64,000 nt of DNA from Paenibacillus humicola. Lineage in GTDB: Bacteria; Bacillota; Bacilli; Paenibacillales; Paenibacillaceae. The stretch is taken from positions 4,056,501 through 4,120,500 of the forward strand of contig NZ_JAQGPL010000001.1 of NCBI RefSeq assembly GCF_028826105.1, given 5' to 3'. The notes below the pieces were generated by a model. The model had not been told where the DNA came from. It was given only the letters and a program-made list of their open reading frames with translations, and ran no database searches. Numbering within the stretch: position 1 is the stretch's first letter; each line of letters starts with the position of its first letter. Positions 27,251 through 37,261 of the stretch are shown here, in pieces. The position numbers and the translations under genes are program-made.

Positions 27251-27781
27251 ATGACACTGCAAAACTTCAATACGATTTCGACTTTCATCACATGGGGCGT
27301 CGTCCTCACGGCGGCGATCCAATTATGGGAAACCACACGGCCGTTAAAGGGGAAAGGGCTGTTCCTGCTGCTGGGGGACGTGCATGCGCTCGGCGTAATT
27401 CCGTGGGCCGTCTATGTATTTTCGCAAAGGGCTTCATGGACGGAGGTAGCGCTCCCCGCCGGGCTCGGGATCCTATTGTCGCTTCCGCTCATCGTCACGA
27501 CGAACTTTGTGGCTGCAGGGAACGGCAGGATGAAATTTCAACGCAATCCGCTCCTGTACCTTTTTTTGATCGGTATCCCGTTTCTGCGCCGCTATCTTGG
27601 GATTAACTGGCTGTTTGAGCGGCATCCGGTGTTTCTTCCCCACTCGCACATCCCTGACATCAACCTGATGATTGTCATGTATTTGACGATGATCGTGGTC
27701 AATATCTACACGTGGCGCCTGGTCAGCTATGGCCGGTTTCGCCAGCTGCAGCGGAAGGCGGCGCACATGTCAAGCGTCTAA
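27251..27781 (+). CDS. hypothetical integral membrane protein
   Basis: Protein of 176 residues with four to five predicted membrane segments (about 7-26, 36-57, 66-90, 99-118 and 137-160). GGAGG lies 9 nt before the ATG. The C-terminal piece VNIYTWRLVSYGRF is faintly like CcdC/DUF1453 proteins, but I cannot assign it. It is transcribed away from the two-component pair, from a 135-bp gap, and could be its regulated target. Confidence 0.75.
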   Translation: MTLQNFNTISTFITWGVVLTAAIQLWETTRPLKGKGLFLLLGDVHALGVIPWAVYVFSQRASWTEVALPAGLGILLSLPLIVTTNFVAAGNGRMKFQRNPLLYLFLIGIPFLRRYLGINWLFERHPVFLPHSHIPDINLMIVMYLTMIVVNIYTWRLVSYGRFRQLQRKAAHMSSV

Positions 27782-28164
27782 CCGGACGGAACGCGTTCAA
27801 GCCGAAAAACAACCGGCCCGCAAAAACTTCGCCGCAGCAACCACTTTCAGTTTCCGCCCTTTGTGATCGGTCCGCTTCTTTTTCTTCCAGCCGCACATAA
27901 AGCCTTCATTTAAAAACGGACTTTTGTTAAGAGACAGCCTCGGCCTTTGCTTGGAAGGCTGCCCGGTTACAAAAGACTGGCTTTACTCGTATTTGTACGG
28001 CAGGAGGTTTAGCAGCTGGCAGATTGTTTGGAGATGTTGCAGAGCCCTTTTTTAATATCAAGCCGGTCAAACACTCACTGCTCTTATTCCCTTCGCTTTC
28101 AACGGCAAGCTGCGTTGCTAAACGGAATACTTTCCGTAAAAACCTCAACCAGCATGAACTCCAG

Positions 28165-28196
28165 AAAAAGCAGGAAGCCGGCCCCTTGGACCGGCT
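28165..28196 (-). terminator. possible terminator downstream of the M42 peptidase gene
   Basis: Stem AGCCGG/CCGGCT with a 9-nt loop, then six bases later five T on the minus strand. The gap between hairpin and T-run weakens the call. Confidence 0.4.
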
Positions 28197-28290
28197 AGCC
28201 TAATGCTTCATATGGCTCGTCTACCTTTACCTCACAAACCATCTGCGTTGTTTCCTGACGTTGGTTCGTGTTCACAACGCGTTGAAGATA
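28195..28290 (-). pseudogene. possible C-terminal remnant in the 27782-28312 gap
   Basis: About 30 codons (product ending KVDEPYEALG) run to a TAG at 28195 without start codon or ribosome site, directly after the M42 peptidase stop. The remaining 500-bp gap (27782-28312) shows no convincing gene, RNA or repeat. Together this suggests decayed sequence. Low confidence: an open stretch this short can be chance. Confidence 0.2.
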
Positions 28291-28312
28291 TGCGCGGCCA
28301 GGCCCTATCGCC

Positions 28313-29383
28313 CTAGTCGAAAACGATCGAATCGAACGCCGAGCGGTCGGTTTCGAGAACGAGACGAACGAGCAGCTCTTTCGCCGCGGCGTAATCGTCG
28401 ATATGAATGATGGAAGCGGCGGAGTGGATATACCGGCCCGCAATTCCGATTACCGCCGTAGGCACGCCGATCCCGGATAAATGGATCCGGCCGGCGTCCG
28501 TGCCGCCCGGCGAAATGAAATATTGATACGGGATGTCGTGCGTCTCCGCGATATCCCTGACGTAATCGATCATCTTCGGGTTCGGGATCATCGAGCGGTC
28601 CAAAATGCGCAGCAGCGCGCCTTTGCCCAGCCGGCCGAACGCGTTCGGGTCCCCGCTGGTGTCGTTGGCCGGCGAGACATCCAGCACGAAAGCCAGGTCC
28701 GGCTTGATGAGGCTGGCGGCTGTCTCCGCGCCGCGCAGCCCCACTTCCTCCTGAACGGTCGCGCCCGCCGCGATCGTATTGCTCAGCTGCTTGCCGTGCA
28801 GCTGCTGCAGCAGCTCGATGGCAAGGCCGACGCCGTAACGGTTGTCCCACGCTTTGGCCATCATTTTTTTCCCGTCCGCAAGCGGCGTGAACGGGCAGAC
28901 CGGCACGATCTGCAGTCCCGGGCGAACGCCGAGACGCTCGGCATGCCCGCGGTCGTCCGCCCCGATATCGATGAACATCGAGTCGATATCGACCGGCTTG
29001 CTGCGTGCCGCCTCGCTGAGCAGATGCGGCGGGATCGAGCCAATGACGCCGGGTACGGAACCGTTCGGCGTGACGATTTGGACCCGCTGCGCCAGCAGTA
29101 CCTGGCTGAACCAGCCTCCGAGCGGCTTGAAGCGGATCATGCCGTTGCCGGTAATACTCGTTGTCATGAAGCCGACCTCGTCCATATGGCCCGCTACCAT
29201 AATTTTGAGACCGTCCTCCGCCCCCTTCCGGATGCCGAAAATACTGCCGAGGCGGTCCTGGACCACTTCATCGCTGACCGGCTCGAGCCTGGAACGGACG
29301 AAGCGGCGCAGATCGGCCTCGAAGCCCGAAGCGGCCGGCATTTCCGTCAATTGGCGAAACAATTCAAGCGTCTGTTCATTCAT
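28313..29383 (-). CDS. M42-family metallo-aminopeptidase (glutamyl aminopeptidase-like)
   Basis: Cytoplasmic, zinc- or cobalt-dependent aminopeptidase, 356 residues, the usual family length. Metal-site motifs are [18 protein letters not shown], the catalytic pair in [11 protein letters not shown], and [11 protein letters not shown] near the C-terminus. AAGGAGG lies 10 nt before the ATG at 29383; longer readings extend into the upstream gene. It follows the dehydrogenase gene by 38 bp and is probably co-transcribed, pointing to turnover of short peptides. Confidence 0.93.
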   Translation of the reverse strand: MNEQTLELFRQLTEMPAASGFEADLRRFVRSRLEPVSDEVVQDRLGSIFGIRKGAEDGLKIMVAGHMDEVGFMTTSITGNGMIRFKPLGGWFSQVLLAQRVQIVTPNGSVPGVIGSIPPHLLSEAARSKPVDIDSMFIDIGADDRGHAERLGVRPGLQIVPVCPFTPLADGKKMMAKAWDNRYGVGLAIELLQQLHGKQLSNTIAAGATVQEEVGLRGAETAASLIKPDLAFVLDVSPANDTSGDPNAFGRLGKGALLRILDRSMIPNPKMIDYVRDIAETHDIPYQYFISPGGTDAGRIHLSGIGVPTAVIGIAGRYIHSAASIIHIDDYAAAKELLVRLVLETDRSAFDSIVFD

Positions 29384-29421
29384 GGTATCTCCTCCTTCTG
29401 ATTTTCGACCGAACGGGCCGT

Positions 29422-30438
29422 TCAGCCCCGGTACACGTTGAGCAGCGGCCGCTGCTCCGCAAAACGCTTCAGGTTCTCGCAAAACAGATCGGTCAGCCGC
29501 CGGTTCTCCTGTTCCGCCGTGCTTGCGGAATGCGGCGTGATCAGCACATGCTCCATCTCCCAGAGCGGATTGTCCGGCGGCAGCGGCTCGGTCCGGGCTA
29601 CATCCAGGGCGGCTCCGCCCAGCCGGCCCGTCCGCAGACTCGCAATAAGCGCCTTCTCATCCACCACCGCCCCGCGGGCAATGTTGATCAGCACGGCTCC
29701 AGCGGGCAGCAGCGCCAGCTCGCGCTCGCCGATCATGCCTTCCGTTTCCGGCGTATGCGGGCAGATCAGCACGAGAAAATCGCAGCGCGGCAGGACCGAG
29801 TGAAGCTCGCCCGGCGGGTACAGCTCATCCACATGAAGGGAAGCGGGATCCGCATTCGCGTTGCGCTTCACGCCAATCACCTTCAAGCCGATCGATTTCG
29901 ACAGGCGGGCCACCTCCTGTCCGACCGCCCCTAGTCCGATCACGCCGACGGTGCTTCCGCGCAGCTCCCGGCCGCAGTACCTTTCCCATCGGCGGGCGGC
30001 CTGCTGCTTTTGAATAAAAGGAATATTTTTCGTAAAATACAGCATGGCCAGCAGGCAGTGCTCGGCAAGCGGAACGGCGTGGATGCCGGCCGCGTTGGTA
30101 ACCGTTACGTCCGTCCGGTCGAGCCCGGCCGTCCGGACCATGCCGCCGACCCCGGAAAACGTCGCCTGGATCCACTTCAGGTTCGGCGCCAGCTCGGACA
30201 GCCGAGGCGCGGTATAACGGTCGAAATCCCACAAAATATCCGCCTCGGCCAGCCATTGCCGAAATTGCGCCTCCTGCGCGGGCGTGCGGGTCCACCCGTC
30301 GGGACCGGTATGGTCGCCTTTATAGCGCGGCGGATAAAGCAGAGCCGGATCGTACAGAACGCGCAAACCCGGCAGCGTCTGCCGAATCCGTTCCACATGC
30401 TCCTCTTCCAAAAACGTTGTAATCAGCACGGTGTACAA
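29422..30438 (-). CDS. D-isomer-specific 2-hydroxyacid dehydrogenase
   Basis: NAD(P)-dependent oxidoreductase of 338 residues interconverting 2-hydroxy and 2-keto acids. The Rossmann motif is [15 protein letters not shown]. The catalytic triad can be seen as Arg in [11 protein letters not shown], Glu in ARTEPLP and His in ITPHSAS. The N-terminal substrate domain carries an insertion around residues 40-65. It precedes the M42 peptidase by 38 bp. The exact substrate cannot be read from sequence. Confidence 0.92.
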   Translation of the reverse strand: MYTVLITTFLEEEHVERIRQTLPGLRVLYDPALLYPPRYKGDHTGPDGWTRTPAQEAQFRQWLAEADILWDFDRYTAPRLSELAPNLKWIQATFSGVGGMVRTAGLDRTDVTVTNAAGIHAVPLAEHCLLAMLYFTKNIPFIQKQQAARRWERYCGRELRGSTVGVIGLGAVGQEVARLSKSIGLKVIGVKRNANADPASLHVDELYPPGELHSVLPRCDFLVLICPHTPETEGMIGERELALLPAGAVLINIARGAVVDEKALIASLRTGRLGGAALDVARTEPLPPDNPLWEMEHVLITPHSASTAEQENRRLTDLFCENLKRFAEQRPLLNVYRG

Positions 30439-30496
30439 GGTGCATCTTCTCCCCTCATGATGTAAGCGAGCATGCTACCGCACGATTGAATCAGTC

Positions 30497-31582
30497 TCAA
30501 TAATTGTCTTTAAATGAAACGGTCTTCCCGGTTACCGGATAAGCCTGGCTTTCGGCGAAAAATTGCCGCATGCCGTCCAGGACGTTATCGATGTCGCCGG
30601 AATCCACATCCTTATGCGTCACGAGCCGGAAATGACCGGCATCCAGGACGTTGATCCGAATATGTCGGTTCGCCAGAAATTCGGCCAGCTGCCCTGCATT
30701 CCTGCCCGGATCGGCGATCGCACCGAATACCATATTCGTCTGCACCGAAGCCATGTCGATCCGAAGTCCGGGAATTTCGGACAAGCCTTGCGCCAGGAGC
30801 CGGGCGTTGTCATGGTCCTCCTTCAGCCGCTCCGTCATCCGGGTGAGCGCCACGATGCCGGCAGCCGCAATGACGCCGGCCTGCCGCATGCCGCCGCCCA
30901 GCATCTTCCTGAATTTTCGCGCGGCTTGAATGAATTCACGGCTTCCGGCGAGAATCGAGCCGACAGGCGCGGCAAGCCCTTTGCTCAAACAAATTTGCAC
31001 GGAATCGAACGGAGCGGCGAGCTCGGAGACGGGAACGCCCAGCGCGGTCGCTGCGTTAAACAGCCTGGCGCCGTCGAGATGGGTCATGATTCCGTACGTT
31101 TGCGCGATGGCGCAGACTTCCTTCATATGCTCCGGGGGAAGTACCGCACCGCCGCTCCGGTTATGGGTGTTTTCGAGGCAGATTAAGGAGGTGCGCGGAT
31201 AATGGATATTATCGCCGCGGATCGCGCTCTCAACGGCGGAGGGATCCATCCTTCCACCGATCCCGTCGATAGGTGCCGCCTGCACCCCGGACAAGACGGC
31301 CATGCCGCCCACCTCGAACTGATAAATATGGGATGAACGCTCCAAAATGACTTCGTCGCCGCGGCGCGTATGGCTCATGACGGCAAGCTGATTACCCTGC
31401 GTGCCCGACGTCACTAGCAGCGCGCTTTCCTTCCCTAGCATTCGCGCGGACAGCTCCTCCAGACGGTTGACGGTCGGATCTTCGCCGTAGACGTCGTCGC
31501 CCACCTCCGCCCCGGCCATCGCGTCTCTCATTTCCTGCGTGGGCTTCGTTACCGTATCGCTTCTCAAATCAATCGTCTTCAT
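30497..31582 (-). CDS. ltaE: low-specificity L-threonine aldolase
   Basis: PLP-dependent aldolase that splits threonine or allo-threonine into glycine and acetaldehyde, 361 residues. The N-terminal block [12 protein letters not shown] is diagnostic. The PLP-binding Lys lies in [13 protein letters not shown], and [10 protein letters not shown] carries the cofactor-contacting Asp and Arg. The start at 31582 follows GGAGGAGG by 9 nt, favoured over an in-frame codon 18 bp upstream. It lies 58 bp upstream of the dehydrogenase gene on the same strand. Confidence 0.94.
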   Translation of the reverse strand: MKTIDLRSDTVTKPTQEMRDAMAGAEVGDDVYGEDPTVNRLEELSARMLGKESALLVTSGTQGNQLAVMSHTRRGDEVILERSSHIYQFEVGGMAVLSGVQAAPIDGIGGRMDPSAVESAIRGDNIHYPRTSLICLENTHNRSGGAVLPPEHMKEVCAIAQTYGIMTHLDGARLFNAATALGVPVSELAAPFDSVQICLSKGLAAPVGSILAGSREFIQAARKFRKMLGGGMRQAGVIAAAGIVALTRMTERLKEDHDNARLLAQGLSEIPGLRIDMASVQTNMVFGAIADPGRNAGQLAEFLANRHIRINVLDAGHFRLVTHKDVDSGDIDNVLDGMRQFFAESQAYPVTGKTVSFKDNY

Positions 31583-31749
31583 GCGCGGTTCCTCCTCCAT
31601 CTATCCATAAGGTCTTGCCTTGTTTTTGGGAAGTATTCGCCGGACGATGCGCGTTCCCCTTCTCCGCACCTGCGAAATTCAACGATTGAGTTGTTTTCGC
31701 GATGCTGTCAGCCATATATCCCGGAATCAGCATCCCGGGCCGGCCGGAT

Positions 31750-31805
31750 AAAAAAAGGAACCGGTGCAGCTTGCAGGCGCTTCCTGCGCCCAGCTGTACG
31801 GTTCC
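31750..31805 (-). terminator. long rho-independent terminator after the DUF1349 gene
   Basis: An interrupted stem (GGAACCG/CGGTTCC, CAGCT/AGCTG, GGCGC/GCGCC) is followed on the minus strand by seven T. Confidence 0.88.
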
Positions 31806-31826
31806 TGCCCCATTTTACCTTTACGG

Positions 31827-32438
31827 TTACACGCCCGAACGCAAGTCCGTAACCGGCACGGGGGAATAATGAAAGCCCTCGAACCCGGTTTTGCAGCCGT
31901 TTCCGGCAGGCGACTGAGCGACAAGGCCGACCCGGATTTCCGCGGGAGCCTCCAAGCGGAAATATCGGACCAAATTCCACCATGCTCCGTCCAGCGAGTA
32001 GAAAAAAGCGAAGCAGTCTCCGAACCGGGTCGCTCTCAAATACGGCCTTTTCTCGTTCACTCTTTCCGAGTTGCAGTCGTCCGAGGTTCCCTTCGTCACG
32101 ACGCTGACCATCGTCGGAATGCGGTTTGGAAATTCGAAGCATAGCTTGGCCCAGTTGTCTTCGCCGGCCATGACCATGATGCAGGCGGAGTCGAAATTTT
32201 CGACCATTTCGGCTTCGGCGCGGGTCCAGACGGTAAAGTCGCCTTTTAGCACGGTATACACGTACGGCGCCGAGCTGCGCACGCTGTCTCCCTTCGGGTC
32301 GCGAAAAAAATCCGCCAGCGGCGGTGCGGTGATAGTAAGCTTACCCGTTTCGTCGAAGCCCCACTCTTCGGACTCGTTTATCCAATGAAAATTCGGAGGC
32401 AGCTGCCGCCCCTGCTTGCTTTGTTCAAATAAATTCAT
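31827..32438 (-). CDS. DUF1349 (concanavalin-like) protein
   Basis: Cytoplasmic protein of 203 residues with the jelly-roll fold of the DUF1349 family (once annotated as regulation of enolase 1). Visible family pieces are WGFDETGKLTITAPP near the N-terminus, AEMVENFDSACIMV in the middle and a Trp-rich C-terminal strand. The start at 32438 follows AAGGAGG by 7 nt. Monocistronic between its own terminator and the divergent metallo-hydrolase gene. Carbohydrate binding is suspected for this fold, but function is unknown. Confidence 0.85.
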   Translation of the reverse strand: MNLFEQSKQGRQLPPNFHWINESEEWGFDETGKLTITAPPLADFFRDPKGDSVRSSAPYVYTVLKGDFTVWTRAEAEMVENFDSACIMVMAGEDNWAKLCFEFPNRIPTMVSVVTKGTSDDCNSERVNEKRPYLRATRFGDCFAFFYSLDGAWWNLVRYFRLEAPAEIRVGLVAQSPAGNGCKTGFEGFHYSPVPVTDLRSGV

Positions 32439-32546
32439 GTTCCGCCTCCTTAATCGTGTCGCCGCAATAACTTGCGTTCCAGGTCTTGTCATCGCGCCTT
32501 GTGTCGCTTACACTTTTCCCCATAACGGTCCGACTGGAAAGGAATA

Positions 32547-33272
32547 ATGCAGATGCAGCTCTTGAAACGTATATTTCTGGCATGCGGCCAGCCTTACGGC
32601 ACTCATCCCAATGCATACGCGATTCTGGGGGATGAAGCGGTCGTCTTGATCGATTCGGGGACGAACGAGGCCGAGCTCAAGGTTATTCAGCGCAACCTGT
32701 CCGCCTGGGGGCTGTCCGGGTATCCGATCAGCCATCTGCTGCTGACACATTCGCATTTCGATCACAGCGGCAACGCCCATGCATTCCGCGCGAAAGGAGC
32801 GGAAATCGCAGCCGGTCCGGGAGACGCGGAGGGCATCGAGCTTGCCGACGAACGGGTCATTCCTTACTGCTACGAAGAGACCTTCGTGCCGTGCCGGGTC
32901 GACCGCAAAGTGAAGGACGGCGACGTCATCCAGGCTGCGGGGCTTGCGTTCGAGGTGCTGCACGTCCCCGGGCATTCGTCCGGATCCGTCGCGTACAGGC
33001 TGACCATCGACGGCCAAACGGTGCTGTTCACCGGGGATGCGTTAATGGCCGGCCTGCACGGCGAAGCTAAATTGGGCGCCCGCATCGCCGCCGACTACAG
33101 CCCGGACGAATATCTTCGTTCGCTGAAGCGGCTGGCCTCGGTCGAAGCGGACGCCGTGCTGGCCGGCCATTATCTTCCCTGCCTGCAAGGCGCCTCCGGG
33201 CTGCTGAAGAGCGGCTATCGAACGGGACTGCTCGAGCTTCGCAGCCCGCACGCTGCGAACGCGGCAGACTGA
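32547..33272 (+). CDS. metallo-beta-lactamase-fold hydrolase
   Basis: Zinc hydrolase of 241 residues. Metal ligands appear in order as LTHSHFDHSG, HVPGHSSGS, FTGDALM and LAGHYLP. The small, clean domain resembles glyoxalase II-like and quorum-quenching lactonase-like members, but substrate cannot be assigned. AAAGGA precedes the ATG. Divergent from the DUF1349 gene and convergent with the second metallo-hydrolase gene. Confidence 0.92.
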   Translation: MQMQLLKRIFLACGQPYGTHPNAYAILGDEAVVLIDSGTNEAELKVIQRNLSAWGLSGYPISHLLLTHSHFDHSGNAHAFRAKGAEIAAGPGDAEGIELADERVIPYCYEETFVPCRVDRKVKDGDVIQAAGLAFEVLHVPGHSSGSVAYRLTIDGQTVLFTGDALMAGLHGEAKLGARIAADYSPDEYLRSLKRLASVEADAVLAGHYLPCLQGASGLLKSGYRTGLLELRSPHAANAAD

Positions 33273-33329
33273 CTTACGTCCGAGCATTCAGCGGTCAGCT
33301 TAGTGTCCAGCTTGGATGCGGCCGGCCGT

Positions 33330-34190
33330 TCATTTCGAGCCGCCGCCGTTAAGCGTAAAGCGCTCACCGGGAGCCAGAATGTGAAGCCGGTCCGCCGAAC
33401 CGTCGATGCGCGGAGCGAGCTTCGAGGGATCTCCGTTAAAAGGCAGCGCTTCCGGCGCGTCGTAGGTTCCGTAGTGGTGCGCGATCAGATCGGCGTCCGC
33501 ATAATGATTGGCGAGCATGACCGCCGCCTCGGCACCGAAATGATACGGGTCGTTCGAAACGTCGAGCAGCAGCACGTCGACTCCGTTCATCTGCAGATGC
33601 TCGGGCAGCAGCCGGGAATCCCCCGTATGCCAAATAACCCCGTCCGGCGTGCGGATCAAGAAGCCGCAGCAGTCCTCCGGCCCGTACGGCGTGCCGAACT
33701 TGGCCGGGTCCTGTTCCTGCCACGAATGGTCGGCACGGGTAAGCGTAATTTCTGCCTGCCCGACGCGGAAGGTTTCACCGATACTCAGCGCCCGGGTCCG
33801 TTCCTCCGGAATTCCGAGGCGAACCAGCTCCCGTACCGCGATCGCGGGACCGCCGTACAAGCCGCCCGCATGTGCCAAAGCGGGAGCCGTGAGCGGCGCC
33901 AAATGATCGTCGTCGATATGCGTATACAGGACGGCATCCAGCCGGGGGACCCGATCGGCCGTAATGGGCAGGGGTACCAGCATGCGATGTCCAAGCTCGC
34001 AAAAGTCCCCGGAGCCGGTCTTCATCGTAATGACGGGGTCGATCATGAGCAGCGTTCCGCGGACATTGATCAGAAAACCAGCCCCTGTCAGCCACCAGAG
34101 CGAAGTGCGGTCCGACGCGGCAAAAGCATCGTCAGCGATCGGCCGTGTTGGCGGAGCGCTGAACTGGAAAACTCCTTGATTCTGCGGCAT
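33330..34190 (-). CDS. UlaG-like metallo-beta-lactamase-fold hydrolase
   Basis: Zinc or manganese hydrolase of 286 residues, resembling L-ascorbate-6-phosphate lactonase UlaG and YtkL-type proteins. Metal motifs are YTHIDDDHLAPL, RADHSW, HTGDSRLL and LIAHHYG. The start at 34190 follows AAGGAGG by 7 nt. No sugar operon is attached, so a lactonase role is only family inference. Convergent with the other metallo-hydrolase gene, with 57 bp between and no clear terminator. Confidence 0.9.
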   Translation of the reverse strand: MPQNQGVFQFSAPPTRPIADDAFAASDRTSLWWLTGAGFLINVRGTLLMIDPVITMKTGSGDFCELGHRMLVPLPITADRVPRLDAVLYTHIDDDHLAPLTAPALAHAGGLYGGPAIAVRELVRLGIPEERTRALSIGETFRVGQAEITLTRADHSWQEQDPAKFGTPYGPEDCCGFLIRTPDGVIWHTGDSRLLPEHLQMNGVDVLLLDVSNDPYHFGAEAAVMLANHYADADLIAHHYGTYDAPEALPFNGDPSKLAPRIDGSADRLHILAPGERFTLNGGGSK

Positions 34191-34534
34191 TGGCCATCCT
34201 CCTTGGAACCTCCGATTAATAGCTTTCCAACGCGGCAAGCATGTCCGTTCCTGATGCTCCTATGCTTACTCCATCTTAGCCCGTTTTCCGCAATCTGACA
34301 ATGTTCACGCTCCGGCTGCCGCAAAAAAAGGAAAGCTCCAATATTATGATCCGGGACGATCGCCTGGCGCGTTTATGGGATTCGGCCGGACCGGCTGTAA
34401 CACGAAAACCGGAAAGCGGCCCAGCCTTTTCCAATCGGTGAAAATCAGTTCCGGCATCTCCGGACGAATTGTCGGTTTCGCCAATGTTTTTTATAACATT
34501 TCACAAAAAGACCGTTTTCTTTTCAGCCCTTTTG

Positions 34535-34556
34535 TGTTAGAATGAAAGCGCTAACA
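34535..34556 (+). promoter_or_regulatory. extended -10 promoter with overlapping perfect cre site
   Basis: TGTTAGAAT at 34535-34543 is an extended -10 box. Directly overlapping, 34543-34556 matches the catabolite-responsive element TGWAANCGNTNWCA at all 14 positions. Start of transcription would fall inside the cre, a position that gives CcpA repression. The rest of the 34191-34586 gap shows no gene. Confidence 0.75.
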
Positions 34557-34586
34557 AATTCATCTGACGAGGGGGAGCTTAAAACG

Positions 34587-34931
34587 ATGAATGTTGCGGC
34601 GAATGAACGGAACGTGTACGAGAATTTCGAGGTCGAGCGTGATATTCTCTACTTTAAAGTCGGCCGGCTCGGACTGGTCAGCTTTCACGGACGAAACTAC
34701 AATATAAAGAAAAGAATTTCGGCCGATCAGCTGAGCGGTTATATAACAAGCGGCCAGTTCGTTAAAGTAAGCTCGAACTGCTATGTGAACGCGAGCAAAA
34801 TCGCAACGGTGGAAGGCGGCGCCATCCTGTTCGATCCGGATGTCCCTGAATCCAAGCAGGTGCCGGTATCCAAATGGAAAATGTACCGGATCAAGCATCT
34901 GCTTTCGGCTCGCAAGCCGATGGCGATGTAA
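34587..34931 (+). CDS. stand-alone LytTR-domain DNA-binding protein
   Basis: Small regulator of 114 residues made almost entirely of a LytTR-type domain: an entry strand region (YFKVGRLGLVSFHGRNYN), the central VKVSSNCYVNASKIATVEGG, and the closing VPVSKWKMYRIKHLL. No receiver or membrane domain is attached. The ATG at 34587 follows GGGGGAG by 9 nt. A terminator follows, so it is monocistronic. The cre site at its promoter suggests repression while a preferred sugar is present. Targets unknown. Confidence 0.82.
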   Translation: MNVAANERNVYENFEVERDILYFKVGRLGLVSFHGRNYNIKKRISADQLSGYITSGQFVKVSSNCYVNASKIATVEGGAILFDPDVPESKQVPVSKWKMYRIKHLLSARKPMAM

Positions 34932-34941
34932 GATCGCCAGG

Positions 34942-34977
34942 AGACCTTGCCCGGTTTAACCGGCGCAAGGTCTTTTT
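34942..34977 (+). terminator. terminator after the LytTR gene
   Basis: Stem AGACCTTGC/GCAAGGTCT with an inner CCGG pair, followed by a run of T. Confidence 0.9.
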
Positions 34978-35075
34978 GCGCTGCGGCTTCCGGCATTTAT
35001 TTCCTTGCCTTCCGACTTATAAGCGCAGCCTCGGCGCAGCACAATAGGCAGAAACGAACAAAGGAGGCGATCCCA

Positions 35076-35159
35076 TTGGCCAAGCAGCAGGGTCACGGCA
35101 ATCAGAACACGCAGACGAAGACGGGCGACAAGAAAGGCGGCGGCAGCGGCGAAAGCTGA
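35076..35159 (+). CDS. 27-residue small hydrophilic protein (TTG start)
   Basis: AAGGAGG stands 8 nt before a TTG that opens a 27-residue frame ending at TGA 35157. The product is rich in Gln, Lys, Gly and Thr, begins AKQQGHGNQN after the initiator Met, and has no hydrophobic stretch. A strong terminator follows at 35252. The perfect ribosome site and isolated transcription unit make it likely real. Its composition recalls very small spore or DNA-associated proteins, but I do not recognise the family. Confidence 0.6.
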   Translation: MAKQQGHGNQNTQTKTGDKKGGGSGES

Positions 35160-35251
35160 GCGTACGGCGGCCGCGCCGATGCAGCCGGCGAATCATACGC
35201 CGGGCCAACTTCGGAGGCGTTAACCGGATCGTCCGACCGCTTCCGCTCCAG

Positions 35252-35288
35252 AGCTCCGTGCAGCGATGACGCTGCGCGGAGCTTTTTT
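35252..35288 (+). terminator. terminator after the 27-residue gene
   Basis: Stem AGCTCCG then GCAGCG with their complements, 4-nt loop, followed by six T. Confidence 0.92.
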
Positions 35289-35453
35289 ATATCCCGGCGT
35301 CTGTCATCGGGACGTGCCGCCTCTCCTGCCTTCCCCGATTCCGCTCCTCAGGTCCGCCGTGCAGGTCTGCCCAGGACGTGGCTTCTCCGCCTGTCGCAAA
35401 GCCGCGCCGGTCCTTGCCGGGCAGCGTTTCCGCCTAGCCATTTCGACGGCGTT

Positions 35454-35484
35454 ATGATAGACTAAATTTTATTGAATCTATCAT
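35454..35484 (+). promoter_or_regulatory. inverted repeat and CodY-like box in the ilvD leader
   Basis: ATGATAGA and TCTATCAT form an 8-bp inverted repeat around an AT-rich 15-nt centre, ending just before the ilvD ribosome site. Within it, 35465-35479 matches the CodY consensus AATTTTCWGAAAATT at 10 of 15 positions. The left arm overlaps a TATGAT -10 candidate. Confidence 0.4.
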
Positions 35485-35497
35485 GGGAGGGACAGGC

Positions 35498-37183
35498 ATG
35501 CCGACAAAGAAAATGCGTTCGGACATGATTAAAAAAGGCTTCGACCGCGCGCCTCACCGCAGTCTGCTGCGCGCCGCAGGCGTGAAGGAAGAAGATTTCG
35601 ACAAACCGTTTATCGCGGTTTGCAACTCGTATATTGATATTATCCCGGGACACGTTCACCTGCAGGAATTCGGAAAGCTCGTAAAAGAAGCGATCCGCGA
35701 AGCGGGCGGCGTGCCGTTCGAATTTAACACGATCGGCATCGACGACGGCATCGCCATGGGCCATATCGGCATGCGCTACTCGCTCGCCAGCCGCGAAATT
35801 ATCGCCGACTCCGTCGAGACGGTCGTCAACGCGCACTGGTTCGACGGCATGGTATGCATCCCGAACTGCGATAAAATTACGCCGGGCATGATGATGGGCG
35901 CGCTGCGCGTCAACATTCCGACGATCTTCGTCTCCGGCGGCCCGATGAAGGCGGGCAAAACGTCCGACGGCCGTTCGATCTCGCTTTCCAGCGTCTTCGA
36001 AGGCGTCGGTGCTTACCAAGCGGGCAAAATCGACGACAAAGGCCTGCAGGAGCTCGAGCAGTTCGGCTGCCCGACCTGCGGCTCCTGCTCCGGCATGTTT
36101 ACCGCCAACTCGATGAACTGCCTGGCCGAAGGGCTCGGCCTCGCGCTCCCGGGCAACGGCACCATTCTCGCCGTTTCGCCGGAGCGCAGAGATTTCGTCA
36201 AGCAATCCGCACGCCAGCTCATGGAGCTGATCGAGCTCGGCATCAAGCCTCGCGATATTGTCACGAAGGATGCGATCGACAACGCCTTCGCGCTCGACAT
36301 GGCGATGGGCGGCTCCACGAACACGGTGCTCCATACGCTGGCGCTTGCGCATGAGGCGGATATCGAGTATCCGATCGAACGGATCAATGAAATCGCCTCC
36401 CGCGTGCCGCATCTGGCCAAGATCGCGCCGGCTTCCGAGTGGCATATCGAGGACGTTCAAGAAGCGGGCGGCGTCAGCGCCGTGCTGAACGAGCTGTTCA
36501 AGAAGGAAGGCGCCCTGAACGGCGAATGCATCACCGTCACCGGCCGGACGCTGCGCGAAAACGTGGCGGGCTGCGAAATCCGCAACACCGAAGTCATTCA
36601 TACGCTCGACAATCCGCACAGCGAACGCGGCGGTCTTGCCGTTCTGTTCGGCAATCTGGCGCCGGGCGGCGCCATCATTAAAGTCGGCGCGGTCGACAAA
36701 TCGGTCGGCGGCTACCTGAAGGGCCCGGCCATCTGCTTCGACTCGCAGGACGATGTGCTTGCCGGCATCGCCGGCGGCAAAGTGAAGGAAGGCCACGTCG
36801 TGGTTATCCGCTACGAAGGGCCGAAGGGCGGTCCCGGCATGCCGGAAATGCTCGCCCCGACCTCGCAAATCGTCGGTATGGGCCTCGGCGCGAAGGTCGG
36901 TCTTGTTACGGACGGACGCTTCTCCGGCGCCTCGCGCGGCATCAGCATCGGCCATGTATCGCCGGAAGCGGCCGAAGGCGGCCCGATCGCCTTTGTCCGG
37001 GACGGCGATCTGATCGAGCTTGACCTGAACAACCGGACGATGAACCTGCTCATCAGCGACGAGGAGTTTGCGGCTCGCAAGGCGGACTGGAAAGGCTTCG
37101 AGCCGAAGGTTAAGAAGGGTTACCTCGCCCGCTACTCGCACCTCGTGACAAACGCCAGCATGGGCGGCGTCATGAAGATCTGA
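35498..37183 (+). CDS. ilvD: dihydroxy-acid dehydratase
   Basis: Iron-sulfur enzyme of 561 residues (normal length) that converts 2,3-dihydroxy-isovalerate and its methyl homologue to 2-keto acids in valine, leucine and isoleucine synthesis. Cluster cysteines are visible in PNCDKITPG and [14 protein letters not shown], with a third in AVCNSY near the N-terminus. The ATG at 35498 follows GGGAGGG by 6 nt. Transcribed alone, ending in a strong terminator. No other branched-chain genes are in the window. Confidence 0.97.
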   Translation: MPTKKMRSDMIKKGFDRAPHRSLLRAAGVKEEDFDKPFIAVCNSYIDIIPGHVHLQEFGKLVKEAIREAGGVPFEFNTIGIDDGIAMGHIGMRYSLASREIIADSVETVVNAHWFDGMVCIPNCDKITPGMMMGALRVNIPTIFVSGGPMKAGKTSDGRSISLSSVFEGVGAYQAGKIDDKGLQELEQFGCPTCGSCSGMFTANSMNCLAEGLGLALPGNGTILAVSPERRDFVKQSARQLMELIELGIKPRDIVTKDAIDNAFALDMAMGGSTNTVLHTLALAHEADIEYPIERINEIASRVPHLAKIAPASEWHIEDVQEAGGVSAVLNELFKKEGALNGECITVTGRTLRENVAGCEIRNTEVIHTLDNPHSERGGLAVLFGNLAPGGAIIKVGAVDKSVGGYLKGPAICFDSQDDVLAGIAGGKVKEGHVVVIRYEGPKGGPGMPEMLAPTSQIVGMGLGAKVGLVTDGRFSGASRGISIGHVSPEAAEGGPIAFVRDGDLIELDLNNRTMNLLISDEEFAARKADWKGFEPKVKKGYLARYSHLVTNASMGGVMKI

Positions 37184-37197
37184 TTTCGTCACCTGAA

Positions 37198-37231
37198 AAG
37201 GGCGGCGCCGAATGCGGCGCCGCCCTTTTTT
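37198..37231 (+). terminator. terminator after ilvD
   Basis: Perfect 13-bp GC-rich stem with a 4-nt loop (37211-37214), followed by a run of seven or more T. Confidence 0.95.
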
Positions 37232-37261
37232 TGCTGCCTATCGTATGAATTTTTCATGCCC

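Noticed and set aside
27782..28164. Small open frames in the gap after the membrane-protein gene
   Set aside because: No ribosome site and no protein-like composition; treated as non-coding or decayed.
35462..37192. Open frame of 576 codons on the minus strand opposite ilvD
   Set aside because: Shadow of ilvD; composition rich in Arg, Ala, Asp and His, no family motif.
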